Shown piece by piece: positions 11,273 through 21,685 of a stretch of DNA of 64,000 bases. Made by a program: the position numbers and the translations under genes. The first letter of the stretch is position 1, and every line of letters starts with the position of its first letter. The DNA comes from Usnea hakonensis (taxonomy: Eukaryota; Ascomycota; Lecanoromycetes; Lecanorales; Parmeliaceae). The notes below the pieces were generated by a model, which saw only the letters and a list, made by a program, of their open reading frames with translations, was not told the DNA's origin and searched no databases. The stretch covers positions 62,001 through 126,000 of the forward strand of contig BLJB01000184.1 in NCBI GenBank assembly GCA_013423325.1, in the 5' to 3' direction.

Positions 11273-12250
11273 GATGGAGGATAAAGTATAGAGTTTGAGG
11301 TGTGTTTTGTACTTGCACGTTGGTTATTTGGTGCTGGCGATGCTCTTGGTAAGAGTGATAGAGCAAAGAAAGAAAGGGAAAGAGTGAAGAAGGTATGTAT
11401 AAGGGAAGGGAGGTTGATAGACTGATTAGCGCAGAAGCCAAAAAAGTGAAGTGAGCCAGATCTAGAAAGATGGAATATTGCATGGTAACCAAGGGAAAGC
11501 AAGCGATTAAGTTCAACGTCACAAGGACAAGGCATCAACCAATCGGAATATCTTCGGAGATGGAAAGGTTGATCATGAAATGTAAAGGTAAAGTAAAGTA
11601 CCGCATGATCCGCATCAAGGCTATCCGGCATCGGCAGATGGTCTCGATAGTATCAAAAACTCAAAATACCCTTTAACCAAAGACAGCCATATCTCCATGT
11701 TGTCTGAAGACAATTAAACAACAGAGTCATACATATATCCAGTTGGAAGTGTACCTTTTATAGATATAGATATAGAAGAGACGTATTGCCAGCAAAGTAG
11801 CCGTGTGTGAGACGGCAAGATGCATGTGAAATGTCTCCAGTGTTCTAGACCCGAGACATCTGCTGTCATTCTGCATCTGCATAACTTTAATTTACTGGAC
11901 TTCTGCCACTGGTAAAATAAAGTATATATATATATACAATTCTCATCACACACACACTTCTCATAATTGGCAAGTTATCAGTAGGATAATATATAATATA
12001 TTGCTCTCTCTTCATTCGGACTAAATGACGCCATTGCGTTGCGCATCTGTTTAAGATGAGGCTGCATTGTATCACCAAGACTAGTCCGAGACCATGTCGA
12101 CCGCATTTGTGTCACTCTACTTCCCCCTCACTCTTGTGTCACTCGTTTCATACCTTATACCTTATCACTACTCCACCCTTCTCTTTGATGCCTTGCCTTT
12201 GCCTTCAACCATGAGCCAACTTACCCTTCCCATCACACTCTATCACAAAC
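11273..12250. other. Divergent intergenic region
   Basis: Between the MAPEG (minus) and TPR (plus) genes. It contains a TA run near 11931-11946 followed by a short CA run. A long upstream frame opens at ATG 12094 and overlaps the TPR start out of frame. No other gene is supported. Confidence 0.5.
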
Positions 12251-13543
12251 ATGCCTTCAATCCAACAAATCCCACTCGCTCTTTCCCTGCCTGCCATCCA
12301 CGCCCACTGGATAGCCACCCTCTTCCTCCCTCCAACAGCTCAAGTTTCCAACCTGCGACGTCTCCTCCGTACCCTCACTAGAGACCGCCATCCAGCATTG
12401 CGGCCTCTCTCTCTCGCAGCGCTATGCCCCCTCTACCTCGATCTCGCCCTCGCCTATGCCTTCCTAGGGGAGTACCACCTTGCCTCTACCGTTTTCATGG
12501 AGGCCGTGGAAAGCGACACTACCAGCCCCATAGGCTGGTTCGGTCTCGGTCTCGCTCAAGCCGAGTTGGGTCAGTGGAGGAGTGCCAAGAGAAGCTGGAA
12601 GAATTGCTTCAAGTGTTTTGAGTCTGCGGGTGACCAGCAAGAGGGCATCCCTTATGTGCTCTTCCAGATTGAAAACTATGCCGCTCAAGATGAAACTGCT
12701 CCAAGGCTAAAGAAAGATCTGGAGTCGAGGGCGTGGACGCTGGAGCGAACAAGGGTGGAATTCAATTACCGGGTCGCATTGCGCGAGACGGGATCGAAGA
12801 AGCTGGGCCTGGCACCAAGGGCAGCTGGTGAGAAGAGGCCAGGACTGAATGGAATCCCGGCTGGATTGCGCTTTGGACCTTGTTGGGATGCCAGATTGCA
12901 GTCTCTCGATTTGCCCTTTCCAGCTCTGTCTTCAGGCTCTAATGCAAAGAAGCCGGAAGACGATGTAGACTCCATCGGCGAACCTGGACCAGTAGTGCAG
13001 ACGTCGGCTTCCTCCAGCTACCCTCGTACCGACGCTGCATCACAAACCCCCATGTCCTCTCGCAAGGCACTGCCTCCACTCCCTCACTCTCCACCAACAC
13101 CAATACCATCCCTTTCAGACAAAAGTAGCTTTAACGGCCATCGGCCATCAATGGCCAGCGATCCCTTCACAAACTCGCCAGACAAACATGTTCGCGACCA
13201 GTTCGCTCCTACGCCTCACACTGACGAGGACCAGGAGAGGTTTTCCAGCCAATCGACCCTTTGCACCCCAGAACTTCGAGACTCATACGAGCATTCCGAC
13301 AACGACTACGATGGCGGCGACGAAGATGACACTTTGGTCGCCATTGACAACACCATCGCCAGCTGGTGCGGCGTCGGCACGAGACACGAGGACCAGAATC
13401 AGCCAGACGGCTCCAAGGAAGATGTTACAAACGCAACTCATCCCTTAACCTCACATCATCACATCGATGACTCTGACGGCGGCGAAACCCTCCAGCCACG
13501 CGTCTTCGAAGGGTTTGGACCCCACGGCAATTACAAGCAGTGA
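12251..13543 (+). CDS. TPR-like protein of unknown function
   Basis: A single exon of 430 aa. The N-terminal half is helical, with repeat-like pairs typical of tetratricopeptides: LYLDLALAYAFLGEYHLASTVFMEAV around residues 60-87, and GWFGLGLAQAELGQWRSAKRSWKNCFKCF around 95-125. A conserved-looking GIPAGLRFGPCWD motif follows near residue 200. The rest is Ser/Pro-rich and acidic (DNDYDGGDEDDTLVAIDN) and probably disordered. Similar short TPR proteins with disordered tails are widespread in filamentous ascomycetes without an assigned role. The start is the first in-frame ATG of the open frame, but an out-of-frame ATG frame (12094-12381) overlaps it. Either an upstream intron or translational control may exist. 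Confidence 0.75.
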   Translation: MPSIQQIPLALSLPAIHAHWIATLFLPPTAQVSNLRRLLRTLTRDRHPALRPLSLAALCPLYLDLALAYAFLGEYHLASTVFMEAVESDTTSPIGWFGLGLAQAELGQWRSAKRSWKNCFKCFESAGDQQEGIPYVLFQIENYAAQDETAPRLKKDLESRAWTLERTRVEFNYRVALRETGSKKLGLAPRAAGEKRPGLNGIPAGLRFGPCWDARLQSLDLPFPALSSGSNAKKPEDDVDSIGEPGPVVQTSASSSYPRTDAASQTPMSSRKALPPLPHSPPTPIPSLSDKSSFNGHRPSMASDPFTNSPDKHVRDQFAPTPHTDEDQERFSSQSTLCTPELRDSYEHSDNDYDGGDEDDTLVAIDNTIASWCGVGTRHEDQNQPDGSKEDVTNATHPLTSHHHIDDSDGGETLQPRVFEGFGPHGNYKQ

Positions 13544-14216
13544 CCCTACATTCTTTGCCCATCGCTCGAGAAATTCCAATGCCAACCAATCTACGAGTAA
13601 TGCCAATGTGCATCCGATATGCTACAAATGAAGGAGACGATGGGGATCAGGATGGCCACGGCGGTGTGACGCTCTTCTTGGACATTGGGAACACGGTCGA
13701 TGAAATAGGGAAGGAAGAGGGGGGGGGGGTTGGGGAAGGAGGAGAGAAAAGGGGCAAAGTGACGGGGTGATGAGTATACGAGCAAGGACACTAAACACGA
13801 AGAGAGAGAGCAGTTCCTAGAATTCCTCCATGTTAAAAACTACTCGTACACGTTTTTCGCAAACAAGGCTATCGCTATCGAAGATGAACAATGTGTAAAA
13901 CGCCACCCATGCATGTACAACAGAGAACACTACCTTATCTAAAAGCTGCTTCCGTCACATGGTGTCTTCTAACTTGTAAGGGGGTATCGGTATCTCATGA
14001 AGCACGTCTGATGTTGAAAAGCGCATGCCCGGCTTTTTTTTTCTTTTGTTTTCCCGCGCACGAATTGATTTTTTCCCAAAGAATGGCGTGAAAGAATAGG
14101 ATGATGCTGGATTCGCCCCGCAGATGCTTCTGTCGAACCTATTTATTTGTACAGACGAATAACTGCTGTGGTGCGTGTCTCGATTCATGTTTGATCTCGC
14201 AGAGTTGCGCCGAGCC
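13544..14216. other. Convergent intergenic region
   Basis: The 3' flanks of the TPR gene and of grrA. No coding support. Poly-T rich around 14033. Confidence 0.5.
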
Positions 14217-16304
14217 TCATCGTTCGCCTTCCAATCCGTACTGGCTCCCATCCCCACCATCTGCCTCGTCCATGTCGTCATCATCGTCATCGTTCAGTCC
14301 AGTCGCATGCATTAGGCCTGCAACTTGGTGATCCGTATCCATATCTTCGCCCTCACGGTCATCATACATCGTTCCCTCTGTATCATAGAGGGTCTCGGGG
14401 CTATCATTCAGGTGATTGCGAAGCCGATTGACTCCTTCACCTGAAAATACGCAAAATACGTGCCGCTGATGTTCCGTGAACTCTGTAATCGTATAAGCAG
14501 TTGTAAGATGTTGCTAAGGGGTGATATGAAGCTCATACCTGGTGGCGCTTCTCGACAACATCTGATCAGATCTTCTCGTAAGTAAAAAGCTGCCACGCCG
14601 GTCAAGCTAAGGTGTGTAAGCTTTGGACATTGATTCAGTAATGCATGGATGCCCTGTGCAAAAGATAAGTACTGTCCACACCAAGCTGGAAGTTCTGCCT
14701 ACCTGTAATGTAAGATTTATGCAATAACTCAAGTGCACCCTCTCAAGAAGGCTTTGAGTCAGAGGCTTTTGCCTAGGCTCCACCGTTGCCTTTGCTAAAG
14801 CCAGGATACTTCTATCCGTGATCGACTGACACTTCACAAGGCCAATTCTTCGAAGCTTTGGAAGGGTAGCTAACTGTTTCACGCTTGTATCTGTGAGCTG
14901 ATGGCAGCACGCTAGATCAATGTACCTGATCCTGTTGCACATTTTGACAAGCTGCACTACAGCAGTGTCCGTAATCCGCGCACAGTGGCCCAAGTGGATA
15001 TAGTGCAAGTTCTTCCCGAGCTTAGTGATTGCCATGACGGATTGATCGGTGATTTCCTTGCACTTTGCAAGAACCAAATTTCGGAGTCTGGGCGAAGTCT
15101 CGATGATCCGCTCGACAGCTTCGTCGTGAAGATGTTGGCAAGCAGTGAGATCCAAGATTCGAAGGCTCTCAAAAGTCAAATTCTTCGGCAGGTCCAGGAA
15201 GGCTGCGTCTGTAAGGAGATGGCAATGTCCCACGCGGAGCTCTCGGAGCTGTCTCCCACGCGAGATTAAAGCGGTAATCGATACATTGCTGACCTGCCTG
15301 CAATTGTGAAGATCGATTTCAAGCATATATGGGCAATGGCGTGCAACAGCCATGATGGATTCATCCGTCACTAGAGTGCAGTTGTTGAGCTTGAGCCTCT
15401 TGAGAAAATGGCAGTGCTCGGCGACCTCAACCAGCGAGTCGTCGGTCACCTTGTGGCAGTCAGTTATATTCAGTCCCTGTAACCGTCCGCAATTTCCTGC
15501 TACAGCCCCTAGGGTATGGTCGGTGATCGATTCCAGCCCAGTGATATCCAGCGCTAGAAGGCTTCTGCTCCCGTAGATCAGGGAACAAACTCCGTCGTCT
15601 GTCAATTGGATACAGCCAGTTAAGGTCAGCCTCTCAATCCTGTTACAATGCATGAATGGCTTGACTGTTCCATTATTGACTCGATCGTTCAGGTTGGATA
15701 AGTTCAATCTCTTAACGAGAGCATGATATGGGTAGTAACCGCCGGGTTCTCGGATCGATTTGATGACGCTCTCGAGATTCTGCCAGGTATTGCACAATGG
15801 ACGATGCCATAGTAAGTCCACAGCATTCCTTGACCACGTTTTCGATACTAGCATGCAGCTCCTGAGATCCATACTCGAGCTCAATTTGGTGAAGACTCCA
15901 ATTAGGAGCTCTGGAGGGAGGCGGCTAATGGGTGACAAACGGTACTCGCGTTCGCGAGACGGAGACATGGTCATTTCTCGTAAAGACGCCACGCCGATGG
16001 AAGACTCTGAGTCATTGCGCTGGGTTGTGAAAAAGTCGGTGTCATCATCATAAGCAGCACGCTCCGGCGAGCTAGAGGACGACGAGGCCGATGTAGAGGT
16101 GCTGGTTTCCAGCATATCTGATCGTGATCGTATCATCCTGTTGGAATCGCGCAAAGGCTCTTGTATGAAGAGCGAAGAGGCGCCTTGCCGATGGGAGATG
16201 GGAACGGAGAATGCAATTTGGTTTGACAGGCGTGTTGTGTCAAGGGTTCTGTCCGTAGTAGGCGGAGAGGGAGTTGAAGAGGAGTTTCCTTCTTCAGATA
16301 ACAT
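14217..16304 (-). CDS. grrA: SCF ubiquitin ligase F-box/LRR protein (GrrA/Grr1)
   Basis: Three exons, 14703-16304, 14539-14653 and 14217-14482, giving 660 aa. A Ser-rich N-terminus is followed by an F-box near residues 122-170 (LSPISRLPPELLIGVFTKL... CMLVSKTWSRNAVDLLWHRP). About twelve leucine-rich repeats of the cysteine-containing AMN1/Grr1 type run to residue 560 (for example LNITDCHKVTDDSLVEVAEHC). The acidic tail contains DDDDDMDEADGG. Grr1/GrrA recruits phosphorylated substrates such as cyclins to SCF for ubiquitylation; in Aspergillus nidulans GrrA is needed for ascospore maturation. The frame stays open upstream to a TTG at 16379, but the first ATG is at 16304. Just upstream of it a pyrimidine tract and CAG look like a 5'UTR intron acceptor. 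Both downstream introns restore the LRR pattern (INLTLQGIHALLNQCPKLTHLSLTG). Confidence 0.93.
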
Positions 16305-17039
16305 TGGGAATTCCTGGTAAGGAGTTGAGATTATGATCTCGCTGAGGATGGGATACAGGGGAGTCGCAGTGTTCAGCAAGGTCGGCGAAAGCGTGTTCTT
16401 TGTGGTGGCGAAGTCCAGCGTTGAGAGCTTTGCATTGCTTGAATTGTGACTTTCCTCTTCTCTTTACGCCTATGACAAGGGAGATCGGGAGGGTCGAGTA
16501 TTGTAGGATGGTGATGTTTAGTCGTGGTAATGTAGCAGGTTGATAGAAAAGGACCCCTCGGACCGCGGTCAACCAAGGAACCGTAAGCGCCTCGTTCCGG
16601 AGCCAAGTATTGTTATCCTCGCAGCGGTGTCACCGTCAAAGCAGAGCCGGGACTAAATACAATGGAAGGGATGGAGGAGAATGTTTTGGCTGGTTGCTGG
16701 TTGAGTTGTTAGTAGATCAGATAGGGAATGAAGGATGGATAGTGGTTGCCATCTCAGCCTCACGAATGATGAAGCGCCAAGGCCAGGTCTTATTGTGATG
16801 GAGGGGTTGAAACTTGAAAGGATTTGGTATTATACTGCAGTCCTACCCGAACCACGTACTTGTACCTCCTCATGAATTAATGTATGTAAAGGAGGTAAGT
16901 ATGATCAATCTCCGACTTCCAGATCTTTTACTGGATAGGTACAAGTCAATTCTCAATTCTCAAAGCCTAGCCTTCAGCGATGCAACCTGCCCTCCCGAGC
17001 CTCCATCCTAAATCTAAATGATCTCACCTTGCAGCTTCC
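16305..17039. other. Intergenic region upstream of grrA
   Basis: Contains the grrA promoter and probably a 5'UTR intron, plus the 3' flank of the acyl-CoA ligase gene. No other gene is supported. Confidence 0.5.
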
Positions 17040-18891
17040 TCAGGTCACCAGACGATCTGCCCCTTTCGCCCATTCTCTGAGGACGTTCTTTTTCAATTTT
17101 CCTGTGCTGGTCTTAGGGAGTTCATCAACTATCTCAATCTCCCTGGGTACCATGAACCTGCTAATCCCACTCTTATGCTTCGCCCATTCAATCACATCTT
17201 CGCCTCTGACGTGCTTGCCTCCCTGGACTGTGACGAAAGCCTTTGGCCTTTCTCCCCAATGAGAGTCTGCTACCGCGACCACTGCTGCTTCAAGGATGTC
17301 CGGATGCGTGGCTAGCATACTCTCCAAAGCCACTGATGAAATGTTCTCCCCGCCTACCAGTGAAATTAGCAATGGCAATAAACTTGTCTATAATGCTGCC
17401 TTTGGCGCGTACCACTAATAATTATGTCCTTCGCTCTATCCAAGATTTGGGCAGAGCCATCTGAATGCCACACAGCCAAGTCGCCCGTGTGCAAGGCTCC
17501 ACCGAGGAACAACTTCCTCGTCGCTTCGAAGTCCTTGTAATAGCCCTTAGCGCAGATATTGCCGGTACATATGATTTCCCCAATCTCTTTGCCATTCTTT
17601 GCTACATCGATAATGGTTCCTTCGGGAACATCTGTTTTGATGACCCGTATCGGCAAGCTGGTGAGGAACCCATGACCTTGTCGAGCCATCTTTTGATATT
17701 TTTCGGTCTTCGACAGCAGCTCCCATGCCGGCATGTGGTATCCCTTGGTGATTGGTCCGTAGGTTTCTGTAAGACCATAGACATGCACAGGATGTAGATT
17801 CAGATTGGTCATCTGCTCAAACAAATGTGGAGTTGGCGGACTCGCAGCAACAGTCACACGCACTGGGTCAGGCAGCCGCTCGGCTTGCCCAGCAGCACAC
17901 AATAATGTGTTCACTGTTGGGGCAGCACAGTAATGCGTGATATGCTCATCTATAAGTAGTCGCCACATCTGGGGATAGTCGATCTTTCTTTGACAGTAAT
18001 GCGTTCCTCTGACGGCAGTTACAGCCCAAGGAAATGTCCACCCCATCGCATGAAACATTGGCAAAGTCCAAAGATATCGACACCGTCCACTGTGATAGTT
18101 CAATCCGGACTCGACTACATTCCCCAAAGCACCAAGATAGCAGCCTCGATGTGTAAATTCGACGCCTTTGGGTTTTGCAGTGGTACCACTTGTGTAAGCC
18201 AGAGCAATGACATCTTCTTCGTTCTCTGGTAGCACCTCCAGGCCTTCCCATCCTCTCTCACCGCGCTTGGAGTCATAGTGGAGGCCTTCAAGTACCGCTT
18301 CGTCGAATTGACCGCTCAGCTCGCCCTCTGTTGCATCGGTATCGGCGTCGATGATCAGAGGTATCCCGGGATTCGCTTTTTTAAAGCCATCGAGCAAAGG
18401 GACAAACTCGGCATCAACAATTATAGCTTCAGCATCTGCATGTTCAAATATGTAGGTAATGTCTTCATGTTTCAGTCGGTAGTTGACGCTGACATTGACT
18501 GCCCCAGCGGCGGCAATGCCAAATATGGACTCCAAGAATGCTGGTGTGTTCGGGCACAGTATTCCTACTTTCTTGTAGCCATGCTTCTTAATGTAATATG
18601 CTATGCCTCTTGCCCGGTCCGCTGCCTCTTGGTATGAGCGCCGCAAGACCTTGCCGTTAGCAGTAACATGGTAGATGGCTTCTGCCTATACACCTCCTCA
18701 GTCGGCTTGACTAGGTCTGTGATGGAGAAAGAATACTGTACATCTGGCTCTACTGCAGCTGCTCGAGGTAGAAAGATCGTCGGTGAGAGCGTGTGTATAT
18801 TATGACGATGTTGATATTCCGGGCTTGTTGCAGTGGTTGAGGGAAGGAATTGAGATGCTAGCTTTGCGAGTCGAGATTGGACGCCAGACAT
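17040..18891 (-). CDS. AMP-dependent acyl-CoA synthetase/ligase
   Basis: Three exons, 18742-18891, 17413-18685 and 17040-17353, giving 578 aa, a normal length for the ANL superfamily. The adenylate-binding loop is YTSGTTAKPKGVEFTHRG (about residue 214). Also present are the fatty-acyl ligase region LPMFHAMGWTFPWAV, the A5 motif VYGLTETYGP, the A7/A8 motifs LHTGDLAVWHSDG and DRAKDIIISGGENISS, and the catalytic Lys region LPKTSTGKLKK. These residues support activation of a carboxylic acid to acyl-CoA through an acyl-adenylate. The substrate is not evident; medium-chain or branched acids are typical of this subgroup. The last intron splits the GG of ISGGEN. The C-terminus (DRLVT) is not a peroxisomal PTS1, although the first exon is basic and Ser/Thr-rich and could be a mitochondrial presequence. 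Confidence 0.9.
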
Positions 18892-19299
18892 GCTGCTACT
18901 ATCCTGATCAAAGCATCTGTAGACTACGTAGTTGTCAAATGCTCCAAAGTTTCAAGTTCACAAAATGTCTAGGATAGTCGCACATCCAATGGACGACTAG
19001 GCTCGATGTGTGGGGTAGATCCCCGCTGCGCCGGCCAAATCCCTTCAGGACATTCCGAAGATCAAGCAACGAACTTGACCGGAGAAAACTGAGCCAAGCT
19101 GTTTGCCTTGAATGTAGTTGAATTGTTCACACAAAAATATGTCAACAGCTCTAGCTCGCTACAACCATACTGCCCCGCTAGATGTAAAACCTTTCCGCTA
19201 TTACATCAACCGATGACTGGTAAAGTCACGACTCGCGCGTTGACTGGTACGATCGATCTTTGTGCCCTCCGCCTCTAGCCTCCAACAATCGTTGCCAAG
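18892..19299. other. Intergenic spacer
   Basis: Promoter side of the acyl-CoA ligase gene and 3' side of the uL13 gene. Nothing recognised. Confidence 0.5.
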
Positions 19300-20272
19300 C
19301 TAGTAGCCGAACTCAGCAAGTTGAGCCTTGGTGTCATCATCCACCTTCGCGTTCTTTTGCGCCTCCGACAGTTGCCTCCTCGCTGCCTTCTTTCGCTCGT
19401 AGTATGCAGCCCCTTTGGCTTTTCTCCTGTCCTCCAGTCTACGAAGAATATATTAGCCAGGCTCCGAAACGAATGACTGTTCCCAATCGAGGAGTCTTTG
19501 AGCTTTGGTACACAAACATACCTCTCAACGACTTCTTGGTATTTCCATCCAACTTCGTGACTCAGTCTGCCAACGGTGCAGTACTTTCTTCCCGGTTTCA
19601 ACCTCAACACTCTCAGCGCCTGCGGTACGACCATGCGCTTCTTCTTGTCATATGGTGGGGGGATACCCTCGAACACCTTTAGGCGTTCCATAGCCGCTGC
19701 GCCGCGAGCAGTCTTGTGGGGAATCATACCCCGTACTGTCTTGTAGAAGATGCGGGAAGGGGCGCGAAAATGGAAAGGACCTAGAATGAACGACGAGTCA
19801 GCATCAACCTCGACGTACTTGGAGGCTGAGAGGCGTAGGCATAGTCGAGCAGAAGTAGCTTACCTCCTCGGGTGGGATTGTAACGAGTCATCTTGCGTAG
19901 ATATGCCAGGTACTTTACTACAAGCAGCCATGTGTGTCAGTCTTTGCTAATCCACGACTCGTATTCTCCCAAAACTTCACGCTGCAGACCAGACACCTTC
20001 ATCCGTAGTTATAATCAGCATAAGCATAACGTACGTTTCGCACGAAAGAATTCGCCAGATATGTTGAGAGCTTCGCATCGGACGACGACGATCTTCTGGC
20101 CATTGAGCAATTGCTTGGCCACAGTACTAGCCAGGCGACCCAGGAGGTGTCCCTTGCCATCAATCACGATCTAAAGTGAGCGCGTCAGTCATGACATTTC
20201 CTGATCGCTTCCTACCATAAGATTCCGGACAGGTGGAAGGACATGACCTACAACGGGATCGAAACTCGACAT
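19300..20272 (-). CDS. RPL16: 60S ribosomal protein uL13 (L16)
   Basis: Five exons: 20252-20272, 20035-20170, 19864-19917, 19522-19780 and 19300-19438, giving 202 aa, the expected length. The chain reads MSSFDPV|IVIDGKGHLLGRLAS, then QLLNGQKIVVVRCEALNISG, then RPL13a-type GMIPHKTARGAAAMERLKVFEGIPPPYDKKKRMVVPQALRVLRLKPGRKYCTVGRLSHEVGWKYQEVVERLEDRRKAKGAAYYERKK..., with C-terminus LAEFGY. It is a component of the large ribosomal subunit. Two donors, both GTAGG and both in phase, follow exon 1. The first (20251) gives the conserved N-terminus; the second (20215) would insert 12 aa. Heavy interruption by introns near the 5' end is typical of fungal ribosomal protein genes. Confidence 0.95.
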
Positions 20273-20680
20273 CCTGGGATCCTATTTAAATACAGCGGGC
20301 GTATCAAGAATGATGAGTGTTGAAGTCCGGGCTGCCCTTGTCGTTACAGGCAGGATGATGATCGGAAACTTATTGATGAGTGCGCAACTGAGGTTTGTGT
20401 GCTTTCGGCAAACCCGCGCTAGCCGGGCCGATGATGAGTCCTATCCATAAGGTAAGGTAGGGTCAAATTTATAGCAGGACCTAGGCGGACCAGAGAACCA
20501 ATAACGCTAGCACCTGAGGTAGTACGAGATAGAGGACCTTGAAGCAGACCAACTTTCTAGCCTGCTATTACATACTCTATGACTCTAGGTGTTGAAGTGG
20601 GACGGATTACTTGCGTACGATATCAAGGGAGCGTGTCGTAATTAGTGGGCAATACCTTTACTTTAGATACTCTTCTCTAC
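20273..20680. other. Intergenic spacer with RPL16 promoter
   Basis: Upstream of RPL16. Contains an AAGGTAAGGTAG motif near 20449-20460. No gene seen. Confidence 0.5.
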
Positions 20681-21262
20681 CTATGAAACTGTTGGGGGGG
20701 CCTTCGAATCAGCTTTTGTCCGCCTCCACAGTGTCATAATTTCATAGTCCCTCAGACCGCAGTTTTCGAAGTCCTCTTTCATCCACATGTCACCGAAGAC
20801 ATCATTCTCAAGCTGGTCTGCTCGGGGTCCAATCCAGATGATGAGCTCACGCTTTTGATCCCCAAAAGCCCGTACATATTGTTGAAGCAGCCAAGTATCT
20901 CTGGGATAAATGAACATCCAGGCACTTGCATCTGCTGCCAAATCGCAAAGGTCCCGATATCCATTCACAATTCTCATCTTGTCAAGTGGCATGTATTTAC
21001 TGCTGTTAGTTGACGGGACCTCGACAGCTTTGAGATGCAGCGAAGGTCGCTGATATATAAGTAAAGCTTCTAGGAGCCCAGTGCCACTGCCGACGGACAA
21101 TGTCAATGCTGGATCCGGCGGCAGAAGTGCCGCTAAATGCTGTATGAGCGATAGTGATAGGGATAAGCAACAAGCTGGGAGATGATCAGAAGTTGATACT
21201 GTTGATCCCTGGAAGACATCTGCAATGGATGGTTCCTCGGTCCTTTGACTTGCATCGATCAT
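20681..21262 (-). CDS. Putative SAM-dependent methyltransferase-like protein
   Basis: A single exon of 193 aa starting at a clear ATG. Residues 50-65 read ALTLSVGSGTGLLEALL, a Rossmann methyltransferase motif I (GxGxG-like). An acidic position follows the second strand (LKAVEVP), then a later strand WMFIYPRD. A C-terminal region reads GLRDYEIMTLWRR, the usual final beta strands. It resembles uncharacterised fungal proteins whose fold predicts a methyltransferase, but no substrate can be named and motif IV is not obvious. It could be catalytically inactive. It lies between RPL16 and the divergent PFF1 gene. Confidence 0.7.
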   Translation of the reverse strand: MIDASQRTEEPSIADVFQGSTVSTSDHLPACCLSLSLSLIQHLAALLPPDPALTLSVGSGTGLLEALLIYQRPSLHLKAVEVPSTNSSKYMPLDKMRIVNGYRDLCDLAADASAWMFIYPRDTWLLQQYVRAFGDQKRELIIWIGPRADQLENDVFGDMWMKEDFENCGLRDYEIMTLWRRTKADSKAPPTVS

Positions 21263-21685
21263 CGTGATTCAAAATCAAAATTAAATTATAGACATTAAAT
21301 AATATTATTAGGGGAGGAGCGTGGTTGGGAAAGAGATTTAAGTTTTGAGTTCGCAGGAAATGACAGATGAAACCCCGCAAATGATGCGAGATATCAGATT
21401 TAGCGTAGTAAAGTACGAGTACACCATGTATTATTTTCCTTTCCCTTTCCTTTCATCCCTTACCCTTACCTGCCTTACCTTTAGATAAAGCGCCTCACTC
21501 ACACTCACACTCAGCCTTTATCCTATAACCTTTTCGTTGCGCCCTAGACTCGAAACAGTGAAGTCAGAAATGCAGTTCATAATGCTTTGAGTCAACAACT
21601 TGAACTTGGGATACTTAGTGATTCGATATGGAGATGCTCGTTGCACGAATACCATACAAACATTGACTGTTTTCCTTGACTAACA
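21263..21685. other. Divergent intergenic region (PFF1 promoter)
   Basis: Between the methyltransferase-like gene and PFF1. Contains pyrimidine-rich repeats CTTACCCTTACCTGCCTTAC at about 21459-21480 and a CTCACACTCACACTCA tract near 21497-21512. Likely promoter elements; no gene seen. Confidence 0.5.
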
